A stretch of 64,000 nt of DNA from contig NZ_CP023699.1 of assembly GCF_008704495.1 (NCBI RefSeq), positions 3,224,001 to 3,288,000 of the forward strand, written 5' to 3'. The position numbers were made by a program, and so were the translations under genes. The notes under the pieces were generated by a model that was not told where the DNA came from, did no database searches, and worked only from the letters and a program-made list of their open reading frames with translations. This document shows positions 54,659-61,419 of this stretch, piece after piece. This DNA is from Streptomyces kanamyceticus (GTDB lineage Bacteria; Actinomycetota; Actinomycetes; Streptomycetales; Streptomycetaceae). Position 1 is the first letter of the stretch; each line of letters opens with the position of its first letter.

Positions 54659-55365
54659 ACCATCTGCACACCGCCCTGTGGGGCGTGCTGCCCTATCTCG
54701 TCGTCGCCCTGCTCGTGATGGGCACCGCCTGGCGCTACCGCTACGACCGCTTCGGCTTCACCACCCGCTCCAGCCAGCTGCACGAGCACCGCCTGCTGTC
54801 CGTCGGCGGGCCGCTCTTCCACTACGGCCTGCTGTTCGTCGTCGCGGGCCACGCCATGGGCCTGCTCGTCCCCGAGTCGCTCACCGAACGGCTCGGCGTG
54901 CACGAGTGGCTCTACCACGTCAACGCGCTCGCCGTCGGCGGCACGGCGGGCCTCGCCACGCTCACAGGCCTCGGCATCCTGCTCTTCCGGCGGCTGCGCG
55001 TGCCCGCCGTGCGCGCCGCCACGAGCCGCAGCGACCGCGCCGTCTACCCGATCCTGGCCACCGTCCTGCTCAGCGGCCTGTTCGCCACGGCCACCACCCT
55101 CGTCCCCGACCCCTACGACTACCGCCGCGGCGTGGCGATCTGGTTCCGCTCCCTGTTCACCCTCGACCCCGACGTGCCCGCCATGGCCCACGCGCCGCTC
55201 GCCTACCAGGCGCACGCCCTGCTCGGGATGGCGCTGTTCGCCCTGTGGCCCTTCAGCCGCCTGGTGCACGCCTTCACCGCCCCCGTCGGATACGTCGCGC
55301 GCCCCTACGTCGTCTACCGCTCCCGCGGCGCGAGCACCCGGGCCCCCACGGCGTCCCGCCGGTGA
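54655..55365 (+). CDS. narI: nitrate reductase gamma subunit NarI
   Basis: The 236-residue membrane cytochrome b oxidises menaquinol and anchors the complex. Five helices are seen. Likely heme ligands are His in LFHYGLLFVVAGHAMG and in the C-terminal APLAYQAHALLG. The operon ends here; an oxidoreductase gene follows on the opposite strand with a 12-base gap. Confidence 0.93.
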   Translation: MNHLHTALWGVLPYLVVALLVMGTAWRYRYDRFGFTTRSSQLHEHRLLSVGGPLFHYGLLFVVAGHAMGLLVPESLTERLGVHEWLYHVNALAVGGTAGLATLTGLGILLFRRLRVPAVRAATSRSDRAVYPILATVLLSGLFATATTLVPDPYDYRRGVAIWFRSLFTLDPDVPAMAHAPLAYQAHALLGMALFALWPFSRLVHAFTAPVGYVARPYVVYRSRGASTRAPTASRR

Positions 55366-55377
55366 CCCGGGCTCCGC

Positions 55378-56307
55378 TCAGGCGGGGTCGCGGATGCCCA
55401 CGACCGAGGCGGCCCACTCGTCGGCGCCGTGCCCGAGGTCGATCGCCCTGCGGGCCGCGGTGAGCACCCCGCGCAGGGCGGACGCGTCCAGGCCGCGGTG
55501 CTCGGCGGCGTGCACCAGGTGCTCGACGTTCGCGGCCTCCACGACGAGGTTGCTGGCCTCGGCGGGATACGTGCCGGAGTCCAGGTCCTTGGCGGTGCCC
55601 TCGACCGAGTTCTCCAGGAGGGAGATGTTGGCCTTCAGGTAGGGGACGAGCGCGGCCGCGGGCACACCGTCCTTCGCCGCGAGGGCGAAGCCGTGCACCA
55701 GGCCGTGCATCGCCGTCCAGAAGAAGTCGAGCAGGGCGAGGTCGTACACCGCGGCGAGCCCGTGGTCCTCGCCGACGTAGGCGCTCTGCCCGCCGAGCAC
55801 CTTGAGCGTCGCCTCGTACTTCTCGTACGCGGACCTGGTGCCGCTGTGGAAGATCAGCGCGTCCGGCGTCCCGATCAGCTGGATCGGCACCATGACCGAG
55901 CCGTCCAGGTACGCGACGTCAAGACCGGCAGCCCAGGCGGCGGCCTCGCGGGCGCGCTCGGGGGTGTCGGAGGTGAGGTTCACCAGGAGGCGCCCGGCGA
56001 AGTCGGCCGGGGCCACCTGGTCGAGGATGGCCTGCGAGGCGGCGTAGTCCACGACGCAGACGACGACCACCTCGCCCGCGCGGACCGCTTCGGCGGGGGT
56101 GGCGGCGCGGACGGCGCCCCGGGCGACGAGGTCCTCGCCCTTGCCCGGCGAACGGTTCCAGACGGTGGTGGGGTGCCCTGCCTTCAAGAAGGCGCCCGCG
56201 AGGGCCTGGCCCATGGATCCGAGGCCGAGGACGGTGACGGGCGGAAGGGTCGTGGGGAGGGTCTCGGGAGAGGTCGGGGAAGTTGCCGGGGAGTGCTGGT
56301 TCGTCAT
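55378..56307 (-). CDS. imine-reductase-like NAD(P)-dependent dehydrogenase
   Basis: This 309-residue protein has a Rossmann domain (VTVLGLGSMGQALAGAFL, TTVWNRSPGKGEDL, the latter fitting NADPH) and a C-terminal helical domain with YDLALLDFFWTAMHG, typical of imine reductases and related 6-phosphogluconate dehydrogenase-fold enzymes. The Asp in this motif agrees with a reductase proton donor, but other members act on other substrates. I use ATG 56307 since the first in-frame GTG extends into the palindrome region. It converges with narI. Confidence 0.85.
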   Translation of the reverse strand: MTNQHSPATSPTSPETLPTTLPPVTVLGLGSMGQALAGAFLKAGHPTTVWNRSPGKGEDLVARGAVRAATPAEAVRAGEVVVVCVVDYAASQAILDQVAPADFAGRLLVNLTSDTPERAREAAAWAAGLDVAYLDGSVMVPIQLIGTPDALIFHSGTRSAYEKYEATLKVLGGQSAYVGEDHGLAAVYDLALLDFFWTAMHGLVHGFALAAKDGVPAAALVPYLKANISLLENSVEGTAKDLDSGTYPAEASNLVVEAANVEHLVHAAEHRGLDASALRGVLTAARRAIDLGHGADEWAASVVGIRDPA

Positions 56308-56348
56308 GACCACCATCGTTGGCGGAGCCCCAACTCCCCACAAGTACC

Positions 56349-56360
56349 GACTATTTAGTC
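56349..56360. promoter_or_regulatory. GACTA-TT-TAGTC palindrome before the imine-reductase-like gene
   Basis: A perfect 12-base dyad 42 bases upstream of the start, flanked by GTAC and AGCTAC. It resembles sites bound by HxlR- or MarR-like regulators near Streptomyces oxidoreductase genes. No such regulator gene adjoins it. Confidence 0.4.
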
Positions 56361-56424
56361 AGCTACGCACCACGAAGTAAGCATGGCGCCCCGGCCCTGC
56401 CCGCCCCGCCCCGACCCGCCCCGC

Positions 56425-57048
56425 TCAGCCGAAGTCCAGCTCCCCATAGGACCGTCGGAACTCGTGGAATTCCGCCACCCCGGCCATCAGGACCACGCCG
56501 TCCCACAGCCGCCCGGCCGCCTCGCCCCTCGGCGCCGGGGAGACGACGGGCCCGAAGAGCGCGCCCACGCCCTCGACGGACAGCACCGGCGTGCCGACGT
56601 CGTCGCCGACCAGGGCGACGCCCGCCTCGTGCGACGCGCGCACCACGGCGTCGTACTCCGCGGTCATCGCCACGGACTCCAGGGCCGCGGGCAGTCCCGC
56701 GTCGGCGAGCGCGGCCCCCATGCCCGACCAGTCCTGACGTGCGTGGATGTGCACGCCGAGGGCGTCGAAGTACCGCCCGAGCGCTTCGTTGCCGTGCTGT
56801 TCGCGCACCGCGGCGCAGACTCTGCCGTGCGCCTTCATGTACTCCCCGTACAGCCCCTCGGGGTCCTCCGGGTCGACGTCCCGCGCTTCGTTGAGCGCGG
56901 CAAGGCTCATCACCCGCCAGCGCACGGCGATGCCCCGCACGCTCTCCACCTCGCGCAGCCAGCGGGAGGTGACCCAGGTGTACGGGCATACGGGGTCGAA
57001 CCAGAAGTCGACGTTCACGCGGTGCCGCTCGGAATCCCTGACGTTCAC
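56425..57048 (-). CDS. DsbA-fold protein of the Rv2466c/mycothiol nitroreductase group
   Basis: The 207 residues begin at GTG 57048. The thioredoxin-fold DsbA domain opens with VDFWFDPVCPYTW and continues with SRWLREVESVRGI and VMSLAALNE, as in mycobacterial Rv2466c. The active site reads CPYT, so only the first cysteine of the CxxC pair is present, implying a monothiol mechanism with mycothiol. It starts 4 bases after the MerR gene stop and is likely expressed with it, perhaps as part of a response to electrophiles. Confidence 0.8.
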   Translation of the reverse strand: MNVRDSERHRVNVDFWFDPVCPYTWVTSRWLREVESVRGIAVRWRVMSLAALNEARDVDPEDPEGLYGEYMKAHGRVCAAVREQHGNEALGRYFDALGVHIHARQDWSGMGAALADAGLPAALESVAMTAEYDAVVRASHEAGVALVGDDVGTPVLSVEGVGALFGPVVSPAPRGEAAGRLWDGVVLMAGVAEFHEFRRSYGELDFG

Positions 57049-57052
57049 TCAG

Positions 57053-57997
57053 TCACCGTACGCCTTCCGTAAGTTGAGGCTTACGTAGGGCCTCCCTGAG
57101 CCAGTCGTCCGCCGCGCCCGGCGTCGGCTCCGGGCGCCCCGAGGGCGGGGCGGTGACTTCCGCGACGAGGTTCCAGTAGCCGTCGAGGCGCTGCTCCGCG
57201 GCGAGTTGGGAGCCGAGCCCGCGCCGGAAGCCGGGGGTGTCGCGGCTGCCGAGCGCGCCCGCGTGGGCGGCGACGAAGCAGTCGAGCGCCTCGCCCCCGT
57301 GCGGCGACCTGCCCTCGCGCACATCGGCCGCCGCGAGGGCGTACGCCTCGGTGAGGCCGTCGTAGAGCAGCTCGGGGCGGTAGCCGCGCCCGCCCCTGTG
57401 CGCCTCGGGCTGGAAGCGCGCGCCGCCGTCGCAGGGCGCGGAGACGAACGCCTGCAGCCGGGCGAAGGCGAGGACTTGGGCGGGCGTCGGGTCGTCGGGC
57501 ACCGCGGGCACGGCCTGCTCGACGGTCGCGGCGAGGACCCGGGCGGGCAGCCGCGGGGGCAGCCAGCCGCGCCAGAAGCGGGCGAGCGGGGCAGTGCTCG
57601 GCGGCGTGGTCATGGCGCCGATCAGGCGCAGTCGCCCCGGGCGCTCCGCCGGAGTGCACTCGGCGACCAGGCGCAGGGCGGCCTCGCGCCAGCGCAGGGC
57701 GGTCAGGCGCGAGCCCAGTTCGCGCAGCTGACCCGCGATGGCGTCCTCCAGTGCGTCCTCAAGGGCGTCCTCGTGTTCGAGGACGCGGTCCACCTCGGGG
57801 ACCGGCAGGTCGAGGGCGCGCAGGGAGCGGATCAGACGCAGCCGGTCGAGCGCCTCGGGGCCGTAGCGGCGGTGGCCTCCGCCGCTGCGGGCGGCTTCGG
57901 GCAACAGGCCGCGGTCGGAGTAGAAGCGGACGGTCTTGACCGTGACGCCCGCGTGTTCGGCGAGCAGGCCGATGCTCCACAATCCGTCGGTCGACAA
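57053..57997 (-). CDS. MerR-family regulator with long effector domain
   Basis: This 314-residue MerR protein begins at TTG 57997, 8 bases after GGGAGG. The winged helix shows LAEHAGVTVKTVRFYSDRGLL and the coiled region has DALEDALEDAIAGQL. About 190 residues follow of an effector region without Cys pairs, probably binding an organic ligand. It is divergent from the hydrolase at 58071, and the spacer has a 19-base spaced MerR promoter for that gene. Operon with the DsbA-like gene downstream. Confidence 0.88.
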   Translation of the reverse strand: MSTDGLWSIGLLAEHAGVTVKTVRFYSDRGLLPEAARSGGGHRRYGPEALDRLRLIRSLRALDLPVPEVDRVLEHEDALEDALEDAIAGQLRELGSRLTALRWREAALRLVAECTPAERPGRLRLIGAMTTPPSTAPLARFWRGWLPPRLPARVLAATVEQAVPAVPDDPTPAQVLAFARLQAFVSAPCDGGARFQPEAHRGGRGYRPELLYDGLTEAYALAAADVREGRSPHGGEALDCFVAAHAGALGSRDTPGFRRGLGSQLAAEQRLDGYWNLVAEVTAPPSGRPEPTPGAADDWLREALRKPQLTEGVR

Positions 57998-58000
57998 GGC

Positions 58001-58031
58001 TTGAACCTCCCTCAGGGGGAGTTCTTACGGT
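58001..58031 (+). promoter_or_regulatory. MerR-type promoter with 19-base spacer
   Basis: TTGAAC (58001-58006) and TACGGT (58026-58031) are separated by 19 bases, longer than the usual 17 and typical for promoters activated by MerR proteins. The spacer holds a near-dyad, ACCTCCCTCAGGGGGAGTT. Confidence 0.65.
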
Positions 58032-58070
58032 ACCGGCGCACGAGGCATACAAGACGTACGAGGAGGACTC

Positions 58071-58886
58071 ATGACGACGTTCGTGCTGGTGTCGGGCGGG
58101 TACACGGGCGGCTGGATCTGGCGGGACGTGGCGGCCGGGCTGCGGGCCGCGGGCGCGGAGGCGCATCCGGTGACGCTGACCGGCACGGGCGAGCGCCGCC
58201 ATCTGGGCGGGCCGGGGACGGACCTGGAGACGCACATCGAGGATCTGACGCAGGTGCTGGACCACCTAGACGCGCCCGACGTGGTGCTCGTCGGCTACTG
58301 CTACGGCATCTATCCGGCCGTCGGCGCCGCCGACCGGCGCCCGGGCCGGGTCGCGCGCCTGGTGTATCTGGACTCCCCGATGCCGCAGGACGGCTACTCC
58401 ATGCTCGACCAGGTGCGCGAGCGGATGCCGGAAGGGGCGACACGCGAGCGGGTCCTTACGCAGGCGCGGCATGCCGAGGACGGCTGGCGGATCCCGGCGC
58501 CGACGCGGGAGGAGTGGCGGGAGTGGGGCAACCTCGCGGGCGTCACCCCGCAGGCGCTCGACCGGATCGTGCGCCTCGCGTCACCGCAGCCGCTGGGCCC
58601 GCTCGACCAGAAGCTGCGGCTCACCGGGGCGGCGGCGGACCTGCCGGTCACGGGCGTCTTCTGCACCGAGGGCGGCTCGATGGACATCGCGACCCTGGAG
58701 GCCCTGGTGGCGTCCGGCATGCCGCTCGTGCAGCGCCTCGCCGCCCCCGCCAACGGGTTCTTCGATATCGCCACCGGGCACTGGCCGATGATCTCCACCC
58801 CCGACGAACTGACGGACGTCCTGCTCAGGTCCGCCGCGGGCGAGGGCCACCGGCTCACCGCCCCCGCCACGTCCGGCACCCGCTAG
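58071..58886 (+). CDS. alpha/beta hydrolase with Cys nucleophile
   Basis: This 271-residue alpha/beta-hydrolase fold protein (EstC/salicylate esterase-like group) shows FVLVSGGYTGGWIW for the oxyanion hole, LVGYCYGIYPA for the nucleophile elbow and ATGHWPM for the catalytic His. The elbow has Cys77 where Ser is usual, as in dienelactone hydrolase. Substrate unknown; an ester, lactone or thioester that the divergent MerR protein senses is a natural guess. The ATG follows AGGAGG. It converges with the RibD-like gene, overlapping by 4 bases. Confidence 0.85.
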   Translation: MTTFVLVSGGYTGGWIWRDVAAGLRAAGAEAHPVTLTGTGERRHLGGPGTDLETHIEDLTQVLDHLDAPDVVLVGYCYGIYPAVGAADRRPGRVARLVYLDSPMPQDGYSMLDQVRERMPEGATRERVLTQARHAEDGWRIPAPTREEWREWGNLAGVTPQALDRIVRLASPQPLGPLDQKLRLTGAAADLPVTGVFCTEGGSMDIATLEALVASGMPLVQRLAAPANGFFDIATGHWPMISTPDELTDVLLRSAAGEGHRLTAPATSGTR

Positions 58887-59488
58887 TCGGCACTGCCCGT
58901 GGCCTTGTCGTAGGTGAGGAAGACGGTGCCGCTGTCGAGCAGTTTGGCGTCCGTACGCGCGTACAGCGTCGGCTCGAAGGCGCTGTCGTCGCCGAACAGC
59001 GAGATGCCCGAACCCAGCACCATCGGGCTCAGCTTGACGACGAGGCGGTCGATCTCACCGCGCAGCACCCCGGCGAGCACGCCGCCCCCGCACAGCCAGA
59101 TGTCCTTGCCCTCCTCCTTCTTCAGCTCCCGCACCCGCTCGACGGGGTCGGTGGTGACGAGCTCGATCGCCGGGTCGGGGAGCTCGGTGCGGCTCCGCGA
59201 GAACACCAGGTGCCTCAAGTGCGGGTAGGCGTTGGGGATTCCGGCGTCGAGACCGATCTCGTACGTCTTGCGCCCTTCGAGGATCGTGTCGAAGTGGGTC
59301 CCCTCGGCGGTGATGCCGAGGGCGGCCCTGGCGGGCGCGGGCAGCGTCTCGGGGTAGGTGGCGCCGAGGTGCTCCACGTAGTCCTGCGCGACGGGCCAGA
59401 ACCCGTCGGGCCCGGTGGGGTCGGCGCCGTCGGGCCCCGCGATGAATCCGTCGATGCTGACGGCGATGAAGTAGACGAGCTTTCGCAT
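58883..59488 (-). CDS. RibD C-terminal/dihydrofolate reductase-like protein
   Basis: The 201 residues start at ATG 59488 (MRKLVYFIAVSIDGFIAG), behind AAGGAG. The DHFR-fold elements are ILEGRKTYEIGL, VFSRSRTELPD and the NADPH loop IWLCGGGVLAGVL. Stand-alone RibD-C proteins of streptomycetes are NADPH-dependent reductases with mostly unknown substrates. It has a well-formed promoter and paired dyads immediately upstream, indicating tight regulation. Confidence 0.85.
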   Translation of the reverse strand: MRKLVYFIAVSIDGFIAGPDGADPTGPDGFWPVAQDYVEHLGATYPETLPAPARAALGITAEGTHFDTILEGRKTYEIGLDAGIPNAYPHLRHLVFSRSRTELPDPAIELVTTDPVERVRELKKEEGKDIWLCGGGVLAGVLRGEIDRLVVKLSPMVLGSGISLFGDDSAFEPTLYARTDAKLLDSGTVFLTYDKATGSAD

Positions 59489-59540
59489 GCGGCTCCTTGG
59501 GTGTGACCGAGTCCGGTGACTGAGCCACGTCGAATGTTGT

Positions 59541-59590
59541 ACTTCGAGTGAAGTGGTCAGAACGTAGTACTTCACCTGGAGTGGTGTCAA
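59541..59590 (-). promoter_or_regulatory. promoter and two ACTTC-GAAGT operators of the RibD-like gene
   Basis: On the minus strand TTGACA (59590-59585), an 18-base spacer and TACGTT (59566-59561) form the promoter. ACTTC-GAGT-GAAGT (59541-59554) is a perfect dyad, and ACTTC-ACCT-GGAGT (59569-59582) lies in the spacer, 28 bases away. Both would block RNA polymerase. Confidence 0.65.
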
Positions 59591-60084
59591 CGGTTTACCC
59601 GGAGCTCTTCCCGGTGGCCTGGCGAAGCAGCCCCCGCACCTGGGCGCAGCACGCCTCCCCCGAGCCGGACGCGCACGGTTTTCCCGACATCCGCATGCGG
59701 AAACCACTCGAACTCCTCGACGAGCCGCCGCACCACGACCAGGCCGCGCCCGCTCTCGTCACCCGCGTCGGCCGCGTCGGCCCGCCGCTCGAACCCCGGG
59801 AAAGCGGACACCGGATCCGAGACATCGACGACAAGCCCCTCCCCCACGGCGAGACGCAGCCACACGTGGTGACCGGCGACCCTGCCGTGGCGCACGGCGT
59901 TGGCGAGCAGCTCGGAGACGACGAGGACGGTGTCGTCGATGTCCCCGCCCCACTGCCACGTCGTGAGCCGACGGCGAACGTGACGACGGGCGAGGCGCAC
60001 GGTGGCGGTGGTCATGGGGTAGCCCATGAGCCATTCGTGGGTGGGGAGTTGGGTGGGGGCAGGGGGAGCCTTGGGATCGGGCAT
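59587..60084 (-). CDS. RsbW-like ATP-binding protein of the whiJ/abaA-type triad
   Basis: This 165-residue protein from ATG 60084 (MPDPKAPPAPTQ) has the GHKL N-box VVSELLANAVRHG and the G1 region SDPVSAFPG, with ESGRGLVVVRRL. It regulates a partner by phosphorylation or binding. It diverges from an XRE-DUF5753 gene and is near a DUF397 gene, the combination seen in developmental loci of streptomycetes. Its stop codon lies in the -35 of the next gene. Confidence 0.85.
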   Translation of the reverse strand: MPDPKAPPAPTQLPTHEWLMGYPMTTATVRLARRHVRRRLTTWQWGGDIDDTVLVVSELLANAVRHGRVAGHHVWLRLAVGEGLVVDVSDPVSAFPGFERRADAADAGDESGRGLVVVRRLVEEFEWFPHADVGKTVRVRLGGGVLRPGAGAASPGHREELRVNR

Positions 60085-60305
60085 GGCGGAACCCTTGTTC
60101 GGCGGCACGGGGCCGGTACGAGCATTACCCAACTACCGTGACTGAGCTCGTCGTTCGACTTCAATCGAAACCCAGCTGATTAATCAGTCGGCTCAGGATT
60201 GGACTATGCGCAGATCTGCACAAAGGGGCGCGCGAACAGTGCAGTTGATGCCAGACTCGGCGCATGCCACCTAGCGACTCGCACGACAACCCATAGGCGG
60301 TGCAC

Positions 60306-61187
60306 ATGGCGGCCAAGCGTGGACGAACGGCACAACGACTCGAACTCGGTCTGCAACTCAGGCAGTTGCGTGAGAACTGCGGACTCGGCGACCGGAGCGG
60401 CGGACTCACACGTCGCCAGGCGGCGCAGGGCTTGCGCATCTCCGAGGCCTCGCTCCAGCGCATCGAAGCGGGCGCTCTGAACTTCCGGAACGTAGGAGAT
60501 CTACGGAAGCTCCTTGACAGGTACGGAGTCACCGACGAGACCGTCATCGAGTCTCTGATCAGCCTCAACCGGGAATCCAGCAACCAGGATTGGCTGACGC
60601 AGTATCGAGGCCTCATGCCCGCGGGCATGCCTGGATTCGTCGGGCTGGAACCAGAGGCCCGCGCCATGAAGGCATACCACCCGACAGTGGTGTACGGCCT
60701 GCTGCAGACCGAGCGTTACGCACGCGCGACGCACGAGATGCACAAGCCGATCGAGGAGTACACGACCGAGTTCATCCGAAGTAGCGTGGAGTTGCGGATG
60801 AAGCGCCAGGAAGTGCTCACCCAGGAGTACCCGGTCAAGCTGCACGTCATCCTCGGCGAGGCCGCGCTGCGATACCTGGTGGGTGACGCCGACGTGATGC
60901 GCGAACAGTACGAAAGGCTCGGCCAGTTGTCGGGCTGGGACCACATCACCATCCAGGTGCTGCCGTTCCGCCGGAGCTACCGTTCCACAAATGACTTCGC
61001 GCTTCTCGACTTCGGCAACGCACTGCCGCCACGGGTCCAGACCGACAGCGCTTGGGGCTCCGTCTCCACCTCGGACAAGCCACGCGAAGTTGATCGGTTC
61101 AGCCGCCGGTTCGACGCCATGACAGCATCAGCGTTGCCTCCTGAGGACACGCCGGAGTTCCTGCACCGACTAGAACGAGAGCTGTAA
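60306..61187 (+). CDS. XRE-family regulator with DUF5753 domain (WhiJ-like)
   Basis: The 293 residues start at ATG 60306, behind AGGCGG. The helix-turn-helix is at residues 10-70 (LTRRQAAQGLRISEASLQRIEAG) and the DUF5753 effector domain follows (YHPTVVYGLLQTERYARA, SWGSVS-like end). WhiJ-like proteins repress or time development, and the small DUF397 partner modulates them. It is divergent from the RsbW-like gene and followed after 4 bases by the DUF397 gene. Lower-GC codon choice than the neighbours is noticeable. Confidence 0.9.
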   Translation: MAAKRGRTAQRLELGLQLRQLRENCGLGDRSGGLTRRQAAQGLRISEASLQRIEAGALNFRNVGDLRKLLDRYGVTDETVIESLISLNRESSNQDWLTQYRGLMPAGMPGFVGLEPEARAMKAYHPTVVYGLLQTERYARATHEMHKPIEEYTTEFIRSSVELRMKRQEVLTQEYPVKLHVILGEAALRYLVGDADVMREQYERLGQLSGWDHITIQVLPFRRSYRSTNDFALLDFGNALPPRVQTDSAWGSVSTSDKPREVDRFSRRFDAMTASALPPEDTPEFLHRLEREL

Positions 61188-61191
61188 ATCC

Positions 61192-61416
61192 ATGAACACT
61201 CACCTCACCGCATCCGAACTCGCCAGCGAGGACGTCTGGTTCAAGTCCACTTACAGTGACCCGGGCCAGAACTGCGTCGAGGTCGCCGACCTAACGGCCC
61301 CCCGCACCGGCATAGGCGTACGAGACTCCAAGAACCCCCACGGCCCCGCCCTGCTCCTCCACCCGTCGTCCTGGTCCGCGTTCATCACGCACGTGAGCCG
61401 AAACGCCGGCGCCTGA
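61192..61416 (+). CDS. DUF397 protein, partner of the WhiJ-like regulator
   Basis: This 74-residue DUF397 protein has the typical WFKSTYSD, NCVEVADL and GVRDSKNPHGPALLL blocks with ending WSAFITHV. Such proteins bind the XRE-DUF5753 regulator and change its DNA binding. It lies 4 bases downstream of that gene and is surely co-transcribed. The sharply convergent NACHT gene ends 4 bases beyond it. Confidence 0.92.
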   Translation: MNTHLTASELASEDVWFKSTYSDPGQNCVEVADLTAPRTGIGVRDSKNPHGPALLLHPSSWSAFITHVSRNAGA

Positions 61417-61419
61417 CGG

